The notes: a model not told the origin generated them from the letters alone. A stretch of 64,000 bases of DNA from Sequoia sempervirens (GCA_007258455.2 VDFB02254978.1:1-64000); one strand, 5' to 3'. Positions 1 through 12,058 are shown, numbered from the stretch's first letter. Program-made: numbers and translations.

Positions 1-446
1 TTTATTTATGCTGTTGGATGTATGTTGTCAAAAAAGTGACAAATTAAAAGATAGATTTAGTTTGGGTTTCAAGATGTATAACATATGTGTATGATGAATA
101 TTAAAAGTAAGATCTGCTACGGGCATTATTGAACCCAATTCATATGTGTTTATTGTTAGTGTCACCACAGTGATGCTACAAGGATATTAGAAATCCAAAG
201 GGTTGTGCAGCAAAATAGCCAGAAAGAATATTCCAAATAGAAAAGCAACAAAATTTGATAATAAGATAAGCATTTATTAGTGATAGATAAACCCAATTAC
301 TCAGCTTCACCATGTTACTTCTATGTACTATATTTTCCCAAAAAGTATATTTTTTAGGCAATAAGGTGAACTATCCAAACTGCAAAATAAAATGTTAAAA
401 ATTTAACAATATCAAGTCATGAACCCTGCTTCAATATAGATAATAC
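1..446. other. Intronic sequence, nothing recognised
   Basis: AT-rich sequence downstream (minus strand) of the last exon seen. I found no convincing next exon. One possible acceptor (TTTTGCAG on the minus strand) is followed by a frame that does not resemble the family, so it was not called. Confidence 0.4.
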
Positions 447-503
447 CAAAATTGTAAGGTTGAATCTGCTATATCCCAATCCTCACTTGGATAAGCTACG
501 CAT
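447..503 (-). CDS. MOS14: MOS14/TNPO3-like receptor, fifth exon seen, after a 28.9-kb intron
   Basis: This 57-nt exon completes the split Arg codon and encodes CVAYPSEDWDIADSTLQF, ending with TG of a codon that would be Trp if the next exon starts with G. It has a TTTTACAG acceptor and a GTATTA donor. In the family this conserved segment (an acidic stretch followed by FxFW) directly follows the residues of the 29446-29507 exon, and the phase fits. That is the reason for joining exons so far apart. The next exon lies beyond the window start. Confidence 0.7.
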
Positions 504-1486
504 CTGTAAAATAACAAAGAATTTGTCAAGTTTAAGCATTAGATTTCACTTAACAAAAAAAAATCAAGTTTATAGGACTAGTTATTACCAAAAGCATGAC
601 TATTTGATATCAAGAACAACAATTGAATGAAAGAGATCACCAATAAAAAATGCAGTGTCAAAATAATAGACAAAAAAAGCTTACTCTTCAAATATATCAT
701 ATGCCACAAATAAGACCACAAGGGATGGGAAATAAAGTTGAACTATAAAAGGGGAGGATGGGTTGTAAAATTCACGTTTATACAAAACATTTATTGGGTT
801 TAGAAACCCATCCTTTTAATCTCTAATTTCACTTTCCAATAGACAAAAATTCCTGTTGGATTGAATTCCTTCAAAGTACCCAAAATAAGTTTCACAAATA
901 CCTTATGTTCTTCCTCTTCGCCACAAAATAAGCTTTCAATAATTCTGCTCCTATAAAATAATCAACTGCAACTTGAGTCACTATGGCTGATTATCAGTGT
1001 TTCTCTAAGTCTCTAGAATTGGAGGAGCCAATGTGGGGATGAGGTTTCAATGATGACAACTGATTTCATAAAGTTTGGGGATGGCAAGGGAATGGCGGAG
1101 GGACAGCTATTAAAATATTTTAAACAAACTAAATGCAGCTGAAATTTCAAAAAATAAATATACTATGTTGCATTTGCAATGATCCTCCTTTTTTTAGGGT
1201 TTTAGCATTTTTTTCCTTAAAAATTCACCTTTTAATTTTTATGCACCAAACAGAGCAGGCTGTGCAGGCTTCAAGAAAGTGAACATCTCCTCCAAGTCCC
1301 CAAGACATCTAGGACATTGGGGAAATCATCGAGACCACCAGGGACGCGTGTCCATTGAACACTACTAGTGAATATTCATACTGTTGTAACTTGAAAGCTT
1401 TTGTCTGTAATTAGTAAATATACCTATTAGTTTTATTTTACTTCTTTGGAAGTTAGTTTCTTGGATGTAGCGGTTGTTCTTGGTAG
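504..1486. other. AT-rich intronic flank, nothing recognised
   Basis: No repeats, coding frames or element ends could be defined here. The border with the gypsy fragment is near 1480, where the coding frame is cut by a stop just before the integrase-linked sequence begins. Confidence 0.4.
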
Positions 1487-2806
1487 TTGCTGAGCGTTAA
1501 AAGTTCTCAACAACCGTCGGCCACTTTATATACTTCTACTGAGGAATGGTACACTAAACTATGGTACTCTTTAACCTATGGTGAATGTCCAACTCACTTG
1601 GACAAACAGCAAAAAAGAACCCTGAGATTAAGAGCACAAAACTACATGCTTAGAAATAATGTTCTATACAAGCGTGGGCTTGATGGAACATTCCTGCTAT
1701 GTGTCAACAGGGACCAACAACGGCGGTTGTTGCAGGCCTTTCACAATCAAGCATGCGGTGGCCACTTCTCATACAGGGTCACGACATTCAAAATCCTGCA
1801 AGCACAGTTCTACTGGCCGACTTTGTTTCGTGACATATACAATTGGGTGAACAGATGTCAAAAGTGCCAACAGTTTGTTGGCAAACTAAAGCTGGCAGCC
1901 ATTCCACTCAGGCCAGTGATCATAGATGCTCCATTTAAGCAATGGGGTCTAGATTTTGTAGGTCCGATCAATCCACATTCCAGCAAGGGGCATGTTTATG
2001 TCCTAACAGCAACAGACTACTTCACAAAGTGGGTTGAGGCGATTCCTACCAAGCAGGCTACTTCTGAAGTTGTGTGCAACTTTCTCAAAGAAAACATCAT
2101 TACACACTTCGGGGTACCACGGAAGATCGTGACTGACAACGCAACAAACTTTTCATCCGAGGAGCTGATAGAATTTTGTTTTGATCACGGCATCACCTTG
2201 TCCCACTCTTCAGATTACTATCCGCAAGGTAATGGACAAGCCGAATCATCCAACAAAAACATTGTCACACGCAAACTAGTTGACTCCAATCAACGAGCTT
2301 GGCACAAGAAATTGTACGACGCTCTTTGGGCCAATAGAATCACTCCCAAGAGAGCTATTGGCACTTCCCCTTTTACTATTTTATATGGCACAAAAGCTAT
2401 GTTACCCATCACATTGGAGTTGTTCGCTTTGCAGCTGGCATCTACAGTGGAGGATGAAGAATTCAAAAATCCGATCGAGAAATGTATCTTGTGCCTAATG
2501 AAGTTACAAGAAGAAAGGGTGGAGGTAGTTGATAAGATCACTCAGCACCAAGAGCGAATGAAGATCTTTGACAAGAAGGCTTGTCAGCGAGACTTTGATA
2601 TCGGAGATAAAGTCCTGTTATGGGACAACAGACACGAGCCCAAAGGAATGCACAATAAACTTGACTCCCTTTGGGTAGGGCCATTCGAGATCCACGAGTC
2701 CGCAGGAGAGAATTCCTACATTCTCTCGCACTTGGATGGAAGGCTCTTCCTGCTGCCATACAGCGGGCAGTATCTCAAACATTTCATCCCTTCGGGGGAA
2801 GGGTAA
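1487..2806 (+). CDS. Ty3/gypsy integrase, 5'-truncated pol fragment with open frame
   Basis: Integrase splices retroelement cDNA into the host genome. The 439-codon frame has no internal stop. Residues 86 and 93 (His) with 124 and 127 (Cys) form the HHCC zinc-binding domain. The catalytic core follows, with Asp156 in GLDFVG, Asp217 in VTDNATNF and Glu253 in GQAES. The last two are separated by 35 residues, the normal D(35)E spacing. The C-terminal part (about 365-435) has the usual gypsy GDKVLLWD and WVGPFEI strands. The first codon is TTG directly after a TAG, so this is a truncated pol, not a gene start. An open frame is unusual in so damaged an element and may be chance or relative youth. 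Confidence 0.88.
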   Translation: MLSVKSSQQPSATLYTSTEEWYTKLWYSLTYGECPTHLDKQQKRTLRLRAQNYMLRNNVLYKRGLDGTFLLCVNRDQQRRLLQAFHNQACGGHFSYRVTTFKILQAQFYWPTLFRDIYNWVNRCQKCQQFVGKLKLAAIPLRPVIIDAPFKQWGLDFVGPINPHSSKGHVYVLTATDYFTKWVEAIPTKQATSEVVCNFLKENIITHFGVPRKIVTDNATNFSSEELIEFCFDHGITLSHSSDYYPQGNGQAESSNKNIVTRKLVDSNQRAWHKKLYDALWANRITPKRAIGTSPFTILYGTKAMLPITLELFALQLASTVEDEEFKNPIEKCILCLMKLQEERVEVVDKITQHQERMKIFDKKACQRDFDIGDKVLLWDNRHEPKGMHNKLDSLWVGPFEIHESAGENSYILSHLDGRLFLLPYSGQYLKHFIPSGEG

Positions 2807-3589
2807 ATATTTGTGAGTAATTTTATTTTTGCTTTTCGTTATGTCGTAATGTATTTCCCCATTCCGTAAAGTCTTATGGTGTTTTAGGTGATTAAGTAGT
2901 CTTGTTTTTAGGTGAATTTTAGGAAAACTCCAAACAAATAGGTGTTTTGAAAGAGTCCTGACTCCACTGCCCAGCTAATAAGATATTTGTTTGCACTAAA
3001 TATCTAGAGATTCTCGATTCTCCTATGTCGTAAGTATCCGACATGGTCACTAGATGGAGCCTGATGTTGTACCCAAAATAAAAATTTTGCTTCAATAAGG
3101 AATTTTGATTAAAATGGTCTAAATCTTGTAAAATTGTCGACAAAAGTCAGTTTTAGGTCAAACAAAGCATGGGCTTTTTCTTGGTTTACTGTCTAGAGGA
3201 TACTGGCAAATTTTGAAAATTTTGAAAATTAGGGTTTTGGGCCCCTGTTTTTAGGAAAACCCCTAAAAAATAGGATCTTTCCAAAAATGACTGAAAATAT
3301 TATTGATTGGCTTATTTCACTTCACGATCACACTGGTCAAGTCAAAATCAAGAAAAAGTCAGTTTTGCTCTCGTGGGTCTACTTCACTTTTTCAAAAAAA
3401 AAGTTAGGGCCTCTAAGGTCAACAATGGCAGATGGCTAGATACCAGTTGTTGAAATATAAGCCTCAAATGCTTCAGTGAAGATTCTATGGCAAAAGATGC
3501 TCAAAAAGATGCTTCGTGACGGAGGGGATTTTAAAAATGTGAAAAATGTAAAAAAAATATTATAAGTCTGGAAACAGTACGCCTTGCTA
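2807..3589 (+). other. Non-coding spacer after pol
   Basis: After the integrase stop comes non-coding sequence rich in A and T runs with no long frame. It precedes the tandem array, in the place where TAT-lineage elements have a long variable 3' untranslated region. Confidence 0.5.
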
Positions 3590-5040
3590 CAAGGGAGATG
3601 CCTTTGCAGTCAATGCCCAAGACAACTTTGCAGTGCTCGTGCACGCAAAATGATCAAACCAATCACAATGGTGAATGTACTCGTGTCAGCAGCAGCAATG
3701 CTCAAACACAATCAACTCAATCAAGCAACACGGTGATCGTGAAGTACAAAAAGGTGAAAATCATCATAAAACAATCAAGTTTGGAGCCAAAAGTGCCCCT
3801 ACTGGCCAAAGGTGCCCTTGAATTTGAGAGGCCAAATGCAGTTGTTAACACTTGCAAAACCAGTTGTCTCCTTCAAAATTATGCTAACTTTCCAACAAAT
3901 TATCAAGCAAGTCCAACAATTTTGTCAAACGAAGGCAAACGAAGGCAGAGGCGGAAGACAATGCAAGGCGAGAGACATCCAAAATGGCAGTGTATCAAGG
4001 AAACTGCACCCCTATAGCCCAAGGGTGCCCAAAGAAGATAGCCATCAGATATTAGCTTTTGCATTGACTATCTCCAAATGATTTTCCCGGCTTCAGTCCA
4101 GCTTCGCAACGAACCTGTTCGCCAGTCCACAAGACATATCAAACGACAATAGCTGTTGACCAAACAAGCACGTAAAATGGAGGATAAAATGTAAGTGAAA
4201 AGGTCAAATGTACCCCTGCAGACCAAGGGCCCTAAACTTTTGGTCAACCAAGTGAGGTTTTCACCGATTGTCTTCTCCAAAAGATCTGCTCGGAATCTTT
4301 CCAGTTACGCGATGAATCTAGTAGCTAGCTCTCAGGACTTGTCGAACACTCGCGAACAAAGATCAAGTGCAAAATGTTGACAGTCAAGATAAGTCAAAAA
4401 CATAATAAAATTGGCTAAGTGTTGAAGAAGATGCATCCTTCTTGGAAAAGGTGCCGAACTTTTTGGGGCCTCAGATGTAGCTTTTAGACTTCGTGACTCC
4501 CAGGAACATCTCTTCAAAGTTGATCAATCTCTGCAATGAGATCGTTAGCACGAACATCGGAGTGGTCAAACTCCCGGCAACGAGGGTCAAACTAGAGCAT
4601 TTCGTTAAAGGTTACAAAGTGCAAAATATATCTCAAGGACACAAAAGCACCCCTAAAGGCCAGGGGCGCCCAAACTTTTGATCAACTTTCAGACATTGCC
4701 ATACCAGTCATTCTTTCTGAAATTGAACTGATTTTCCATTCCATATATCGGCACGTTCGTAAGATTCACCAATCAACGACAATTGCAAATCAAGGTACAA
4801 AAGGTCAAGAATGGAAAATGGCTAGCACTAGCAAGAAAAGCACCCTTTTGGCAAAAGGCGCCCAAGGATTTGAACCATCAAAAGTCACTTTTGGGGTTTT
4901 AACTCCCAAGAACATCTTTTCAGACTAGATCCACCTTTGTGATGAATTTGTTAGCCAAGCTATAGGATCAGTTAGACGATCAGAATTCAAGGTCAAACAG
5001 AGGTAGTTCGTCAGCGAAAATGATAAAATTCTTCAAAAAA
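3590..5040 (+). repeat. Tandem array 1, about six diverged 193-223-bp units
   Basis: A landmark related to GGTGCCC or GGCGCCC, occurring as a close pair, recurs with its first member at about 3793, 4006, 4210, 4433, 4647 and 4840, giving spacings of 213, 204, 223, 214 and 193 bp. Between landmarks each unit also repeats a block resembling CCAGCTTCGCAACGAA and a block resembling GGTCAAA. Units are strongly diverged. The same unit type forms array 2 at 47535-48720, also followed by related spacer and LTR sequence. Confidence 0.8.
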
Positions 5041-5930
5041 AATTCTAACTCCCAAACTTGCAACGCCTAATTATAAAGGTGGGCCCAAGTTGATTTTCAG
5101 TTACAATTTTTGAAGATATCTTCAAGCCTAGGCGTCCCAAAATCAATGGAGAACTTGCAGTTAACAAGGAAATCACACACATTGACTCTTCAATTGGGGT
5201 TGGCACCATAACTGACACTCCCACCTCCAAAATGGATATTTATCTAAGCCTAGGTGTCATTTCTCCATTATTTCATGCAAGTTGAAGCAAAACACAACTA
5301 TTTTCTCTCCAAACGCCTTTTGAAAGATCTAACGTTGGCCATTTTCAGTGTTCTTCGCGGTTCTAGGTTCAGGTTGCACAGACGAATAATTTTCCACACT
5401 TCATCTTTCTAGTACGTTCTTGCCAAGAATTCATCAGATTGGATTTTTACAGAGGCGTTTTTTATCAGGATTAAAAGAGGCAGTTTATAACTTCTATCTT
5501 CTCCCCCTCACATTTCTTCTATCCTTGTCTTAGATTTTCTTGCATGTCCAAGTAAACGACATTTTTTCACAAATCTGGTCTCCTAGGTATGTAAAATTGC
5601 CCCGCTGCCCCAATTTTTAGGGTTTTTGCAAAAAGTCACTTTTTTCATAAACTAACTAGGTTTGCTTAGCTCTTGGGCACCTACAATACCCATGTGCCAG
5701 AATTTTCCGGAAAAAATAAGCTTTTGCAGCTTCTGCCCCGAAGGGTTGTTGCATGTTAAAGAAAAAAATCACTTTTATGAAATTATGACGTTGTGGGTTT
5801 GTTCGAAAAGATATTCTCGACAAAACCCATGTCTCAAAAATCTTCGTAAAAATTGCCCCTCGAGAAGCTATTTTTAGCCTCACTAGAAAAAGTTGCCCGA
5901 ACATATCGGTGTTTATAGTCAACAGTCTAA
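5041..5930 (+). other. Spacer between array and unknown reading frame
   Basis: Non-coding. The stretch around 5340-5390 (a GTTCTTCG block followed by GGTTCAGGTTGCACAGA) reappears near 48941-48980 downstream of array 2, showing that this spacer is part of the element. Confidence 0.55.
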
Positions 5931-8900
5931 TTTTTCAATGTGCAATTCACTCAAACTGAATTCAAGACCAAATAGGTCTTGATTCACAATTTCATAAGAA
6001 CAACTGACACCGATTTGCATCAAGTGCATTCGGAGGTTGACTTGAACGCTTTGGAAGGCATAGACCAAACCACACTTACGAACATTGAGGTCTCTGGGTT
6101 GCTTGAAGCGGACTCATTTCCCATCTCAGCACAGAGTATAGAATTTGTAATCGCTAGTGTAAAGCATTACAACCCTATTGCATGAGAAATTCAATCAGTG
6201 GATGGGCAAGTGGTATGTAGTCTCAAGCCAAAAGACATCAAGAGATGCTTCACTATTCCTCCAAATACAAACAATTTGGTCATATCCATGGAGGAGTGTG
6301 AAAAGGCATTTAACTCTGGAAAGGAAAAATGTCAGAAGAGAATGGTAGAAAGGTGGCTCAAACAGAAAAGAAACAGCTTGCCAAAGAATGTCGGACGTGG
6401 AGAAATCAGAGATGAATACGCAATTATGACCACCCTACTCAAATGTGTCACTAGTCAAGCAGATGCCAATAGGTTCCAACCATGGATGTATTACATCATG
6501 GCTCAACTTGTCAACAGCAAGGAACACTATGATTGGGCTACTTTGATCAGCGACATTCTCCACAAATAGATGTCCAATTTCTTGATAACTCACAAATTTC
6601 ACATGTGTTCATACCTTGTGTATCTAATAGCCTTCCAAGGCCAATTTAGAGGGTTGAATACTGTGGGAACTCTAGGTGTACAGAAGGTTCATCAGTATTT
6701 CTCGTAGCTTGAATTCACACAATCAGAACAACAATTCAAGCAAGTGAATGAATCATTCCTAATGTACACAGTGAGGAATCTGGATCGTGAATTACATGTA
6801 TGCATTTCAGCAGAAGCCAAATTGGCAATGGTAGATTGGGCAGATTGGTTCATCCAGTTCCCTACTTTTACCTACATCTACGTGTATGGATACTCTGGTC
6901 ATCCAGCCATGTTACCCCATTATCCATCCAATAAGGTGGTATTCATGGAATTTCTACGGTAGCTGCACGAAGTCCACTCCGATCTACGCATTAAACATAA
7001 GACAACTGCCACTTTTCCTTTACAGATGGGGATTTACAGGTGCAGATCAACAATTGACGCCAAGGCTATGGGCCATGAGATGACGAGACTTAATCTTAAG
7101 TATCTCATCAAAAGACGCTCATATGACCCTTGGGGTCACTTTTCAACACACCTTGGCAGTCGTTTTTCACACAAACCTTCCATGGACGATTTTGGGTTTA
7201 ACTATGAAGACGAATTTGAAGTGCGAAGGCGCAACTACAACAGGTTCACCCTTTCGTAGATTGTTGATTTCATGTCAGAGGATGTGGAAGGATTATTAGA
7301 TGATGATGGGGAAGTCACACTTCCTACATTCTTCAAGGATCAAGTTGACATGCAACCTCTTCCAGTCGTTTATTGGTACGCCAAGGAAAGCACATCTGTT
7401 AAGGAAAGATCGAGCAAAGTTGTGAGGAACAGCATACTTTACTTGGACAGCAAGAGGACGAGGAAGGTAGTCATTCCAAGCACAGAGCTGCCACCGGTTA
7501 CTACTTCACTACCTTCCACATCAAGATCAAAACCCAGACAAAAGACATGGAGTAATCCTCCAAAAGGTTTCCAGGGTAGAAGACTTTCAGAGCACTTAAA
7601 GGGGAAGACACCAGTTGCTGATATAAATCAGCAAGAACATGTGGAGATAGCCGACAATACAACTGAGACAGTGCCAAAAACAAAAGTAGAGCCCCCCATT
7701 CCGTCACCACCACAGCAGTCACCAATTCGCATCAACTTGGAGCCAAAATCGCCACCACGTGACATCTTAATGCAATCTCACTCATCAGGAGTTCCTGGGA
7801 CTAGCACCCATCCTTCCAGCAAGATTAGTCGAGCTTCTTCTTGGCTTGAGAATCAACTAGGTAGGAAGAGGAGAAAGTTGTCCTACCAATTGGACTTTGC
7901 AAAATTTCATCATGTCTACCAAGACACGTCAGATAAAAAGTGCAAAAAGCGGATTCATGTGGAAAGGAACGCCGACAACGAAATAGTCATTGAGACTGCC
8001 GCACCACCAGAGAATAAAAACTTAGATGAAGTAGAGGTTGAAGATTTCACCTTGATAAAAGTCAACCTTGGTAAAAGCACACGCCAGGCTAATGTAGATC
8101 TCCTCGAGGTTGCAGCGGTAAGCATAAAGGAGAGAGTGATAAAAGATGGTGAAGATAAAGCACCCCTCGAGGCTGAAAACCAGCAGCTTCGCCGATACAT
8201 CTCAAACCTCCTTCACGGCACTGAAAATGTCACCGCCTTGCTCCCACAGATGCCAGAGTTACCAGCAGAACAAAATCAGCTAAGTCAGTTGGTTGTTTAT
8301 GGGAAGCGCCTGAAAGACTGGGAAGAAGAGTTCGTTACAAGGGGTTGTTTCATACTTTCAAAGTTGTACCAATTGAGGTACAATGCCCACGATCTTCGCG
8401 CAGAGATTCAGGAGTCGAAGCAAGACATAGCGGTGGACAAACCACGGAATGAGATCATGGTCTCTCACTTGAGGATGGCATATGACTCAGTCACTACAGA
8501 AGAGAATAAGGAAACGCTTTTTACTTGGAGAGAACAACAAATCTTCAAGGTAAAAACACATGAAACAATTTCTACAGAGTTGACCGAGAGCAAAGGAAAG
8601 GTGACAAGTGCACTCAAGTTTGTAAGAAATTGTGTCATAAGTCCCTTGCCAGTATCAACATGAGGATGGCGAATACATCGAGCTCGCTGACATACAGTCA
8701 GAGCTTCAGAAACTCATCCGTAGTATTTTCAGCAGTGATTCAATTGACTGTAATTTGAGTCAACTTGCAGCCATGTCAACACAATTCGACGAAGCGACCA
8801 AGAGTGGAAGAGAATTGTAGAGTCAAATCACAGACGGTGAAGAGATGTTGCAAAGACATTGAGTGATTCAGAAGAGTATCAGTGCTCTGGACGATGAGGC

Positions 8901-8946
8901 AGTTAACAACTTCTTGGAGGAGTTGATTGCTCGTGATCACGGCTAG
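5931..8946 (+). pseudogene. Long decayed reading frame of unknown function between array and 3' LTR
   Basis: One frame runs from about 5931 to 8660, broken only by stops at 5973, 6183, 6567, 6705, 6960 and 7257. It continues one base shifted from 8662 to a stop at 8944, with two more internal stops, for roughly 1,000 codons. I recognise no gag, pol or envelope motif. Visible features are a conserved-looking segment containing VDWADWFIQFPTF and YGYSGHPAMLP (about 6820-6920), a proline- and serine-rich middle (7480-7830), a basic patch RKRRK near 7865, and helical, coiled-coil-like stretches near 8165-8600. No signal peptide or clear membrane segment was seen. No ATG start could be defined. Position matches envelope-like or accessory frames of plant gypsy elements, but the function is unknown. 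Confidence 0.7.
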
Positions 8947-8984
8947 TGAACTACTAGTCAGGACGTCCCACCTTTTCCAAATAG

Positions 8985-10052
8985 ATATTAGACACAACAG
9001 TTAACTTTATGCCTCTTTCCAAGTTAACTCGTCCCACCAATTGTGCATGTCTATTTTTGGAGATGCCTATGTACATATGGAGTTCTAGTTTAGTTTAGAA
9101 TTAGTTAACTGAAGTAGTCTTTCCAGTTAACTGTTAGGTTACCTGCATTTAGACATAGGAATAAATCTTACTGATTGGCAAGAACTAAATGTTAACTCAA
9201 GGAGATTTTAGGGTTCCCTACTCCTTTGAGCTTCTATAAATAAGAGCAACCTTGCTCATTATTGTTTAACTTTTATTACTACACAAAATTGCTGCATCGT
9301 TAAGCCATCAAGCTTGCAAGTCAATATTTGTTCACTCTTTGTCTAAGAGTTGTTTGGTTGATCACATCTTGTATGATTTCGTACCATTTGTTGTCCCAAA
9401 TATTTGTAATCGTTGATCGAGTTTGAAGAAATAAATCAAACGAGCAATCAGCCTTTGATCCAAAGTTTCAAGATCTATGAACACTTGTTTTTATAATCTT
9501 TGTTTCAATCTAATCCTCGAAAGAGCAATGAACCTTCGAGAGAATTTAGAGATTAAGATTATCATTTAATATTGTTTCTTGTAATCTACATTTCAGTCTA
9601 CAACTCGAACAGATCAGCTCGCCTCCTTGGAAACTCTGAGATCTAGCTTGCCATTTAATGTTGTTTCCAATAACCTTTATTTCAGCCTACACCTTGGACA
9701 AAGCACCTCGCCTCCTTGGGAATCCTGAGATATAGTTTATTGTCAACCATTCCCAAATGTTCATAATTCCTCTTGCTCTGATTTTACTTGAGGAGATAGG
9801 ATAGATATTAAGTTTTAGCCTAGTTGTAGTTGAGATCTACGAAACCAGAAAAACCTCAGCTGCAATGCAAATTGTTTTATAACCTTGTGCATCTACCAGC
9901 TGTGTAAAAAGGATAGGAACTTAGATTACTATACTTTTTACGCATAACAGCAAAAGAGGGAGCTTCCCCTTCTTATTTGAAGAGCAGTTAATACTATGCA
10001 TAGCTGTCCGTTTCCAATATGCACTCCAAAGGTGCAAATTGAAACGCCAACA
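8985..10052 (+). repeat. 3' LTR of the TAT-like element
   Basis: Homologous to 49310-50240. Shared landmarks, in order, are the block AAGGAGATTTTAGGGTTCCC, a TATAAATA box, AGAGGGAGCTTCCCC, and a final block ending in CAACA. Both copies stop at the same CA, giving the right border at 10052. The left border is approximate because the two copies are diverged. Confidence 0.65.
9235..9242 (+). promoter_or_regulatory. LTR TATA box
   Basis: TATAAATA lies just downstream of a hairpin-like block containing TAGGG-TT-CCCTA and is conserved at 49544-49551 in the other LTR. This is the likely element promoter on the plus strand, antisense to the MOS14-like gene. Confidence 0.6.
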
Positions 10053-11094
10053 TGGTAGTAGAAAAATCCTTATATTCCAAATAAATCTTAAGCTCAAATA
10101 ACATGTTAAAAAGGAGTTAAAGATTAGAGCTGCTAAATTCCCTGGAAACAGGTATGGGCATGGATTTGGTTACAGAATGGTCAATTTTTTGAGACCTCAA
10201 TTTGGTTCGTGTTGGAAACATCTGTACCTAAAAGATAAATATAAATAGACAAAACATTATTATGTTCATAATCAGCATCATAATTTAAATTAAAACAAAA
10301 CATTAGATAACTGATGAATGAAAATATCATCATATGCGCAAAATCAGAGTTGTATAATTAATAGAATTCTGTTTTTTGTTTCTTCCTTTCACTCTAGAAG
10401 AGTTTCCTCAAAATTCTGACGATCCAATATGTTTTAAAGAAGATTCTGCATTGCGATCAAGAGAAAATTGTGCAGGTTCCAGTAAAGGAAAGGAGGAGGG
10501 CTGAGGATGGGAATCAGAGGGATCCAGTCATGTAGGCTCAAGTGTTAACCAGATTTCTGATCAAGAAATTACTTTATAAAATTAAGATGGCCCAAGATCA
10601 AATCATTGCTTCTCAAAAGGAAAGACAACTCCAACTTGGAAAGCTACTTCATTGGAACACACAGCTTCAGAATGCAATGCACATCAAAGACTTCCTGGTA
10701 TAGAGGCTACAAGTACTTTGTCATAAAGCTAACAAGGCAATCAAAGCTCAACTTAGTAAGCATGTTTGTCCTTAAAAACTAAGTTACCGATCATGGTAAT
10801 GATTCAGGTTTGAGGTTTGTGGGTTCAGTTCGCAAGTTCAGTCAAAAGAATTTTGGGGTTGGGTTTGTTTTGGGTTCATCCATACAAAAACATATAAAAA
10901 TCAGAAATATATACATATTTGCAGCAGTAATTAAGTTCAAATACACCATGCATAGCATCTTATATTATATAGTAAAATAAACCAATAGTCAAATACTAGT
11001 CAAACTCAAATGTCATGACATATATTAAAGTTAAAAAAATATTGATGTCAAGTGTCAATAATCAGCCATCATTGATCAAAAATCATATGACTCC
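10053..11094. other. Unassigned sequence; left part unknown, right part may be hAT terminal region
   Basis: At 10400-10540 a short plus-strand frame follows an acceptor-like site, but no family was recognised. At 10800-10890 there is GGTTTG/GGGTTC-rich sequence that could be the subterminal region of the hAT remnant to its right. I could not find a matching inverted terminus. Confidence 0.35.
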
Positions 11095-12058
11095 TCAAAA
11101 ATAATCCATATTAGATGATGCAGGTAGTGGTAAATTAGAAAAACCACAAATAGTGCCACTAGCACTAGCACTCTCATGCTCACTACTTGGCTCATCATCA
11201 ACATCAAGTGCAGTAAAGTGGGAAGTGGAAGCATCCAAGTCAATATGCTCTACCTTGATATCCCACTTCCTTGTGTCCCGTTCCTTGTAGCCTCAAAAGT
11301 TTGAATGCACATACACTAAGTCCATTGCCTTTTCTAAGTGTAGTCGATTGCGCTTTACCAAGTGGATGGAGGAGTATGTGCTCCAATTTCTCTCTGATGT
11401 AGATGACTAGCAACCTATTAAGATAAAATTAGAGAGTTAAGAGTTACAAAATTAAAAATTAAAATATTAATAAAACTTAAAAGATAAAACATTTTTTTCT
11501 AAAACTTGTGATAAAATTTTGATCGCAAGAGGTTGTACGTCTATGAATGAATGGTCATGGAAGTACCACCAACTATGAGCATTGACCTTATACTTGTCCC
11601 GAAGAGCATCAATACTAAAGTTGCTAAACCATGCAAAATCCATGAACTCAACCCTCACTGCATCCTGCATGTCACGATTAATGAAGAGTATGTGAAGTGC
11701 TGCCTTGAACCCTTGACCAACTTCAACATCTCTATATGGGGCAACTCTTGTTGTCACAGAAAGGAGCTCAACACTATGATATTTGGGACTCAATGCAAAG
11801 GCAAGAAGATGTAGCAGAGTGATCATTTTGTTCTATCTCTCCAATGATTTTGTGTAGTTGCTTCAAGAAATTTTCTTCAAAATCTTTCTCTTTTGCATTT
11901 ATGATGACTTCCATCTTCTCAATCATTGGGTTAATGCCATGTTATATCTCACCCAAGCAAAGCCTATCCATGTCAGTATATCGGATCATGCTCAATATGG
12001 GCTTAGTGAAACTAAGGAGATATTCAACACAATCCCACCAAATGTCATCTAAGATCAT
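11095..12058 (-). pseudogene. hAT transposase, C-terminal fragment with one intron
   Basis: hAT transposases cut and paste DNA transposons. Read on the minus strand, the fragment starts with DDIWWDCVEYLLSFTKP, passes LHLLAFALSPKYHS, and ends with the dimerisation motif SERNWSTYSSIHLVKRNRL followed by an acidic tail and stop. A 91-bp GT-AG intron sits at 11415-11505, just before the dimerisation motif. A TAA stop, a frame change near 11830 and a one-base loss after the intron disable it. The N-terminal half is absent: at about 12058 the sequence changes directly into copia gag on the same strand. Confidence 0.8.

Larger units (their letters stand above)
1487..10052 (+). mobile_element. 5'-truncated TAT/Ogre-like Ty3/gypsy retrotransposon with extra 3' reading frame
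   Basis: Reading left to right: the end of pol with integrase (1487-2806), a non-coding spacer, a tandem array of roughly 200-bp units (3590-5040), a spacer, a long decayed reading frame without known domains (5931-8946), and a 3' LTR (about 8985-10052). Gag, protease, reverse transcriptase, RNase H and the 5' LTR are missing. The integrase style and tandem repeats downstream of pol are known traits of the plant TAT/Ogre lineage; the lineage call is by recognition only. A second copy of the array and LTR at 47535-50240 confirms that these parts belong together. Confidence 0.7.

Noticed and set aside
300..385. Possible next MOS14-like exon after a TTTTGCAG acceptor on the minus strand
   Set aside because: The translated residues do not resemble the family after FxFW, and no good donor follows.
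10400..10540. Short plus-strand coding-like stretch after an acceptor-like site
   Set aside because: The frame is short, ends in a stop, has no donor and resembles no family that I know.
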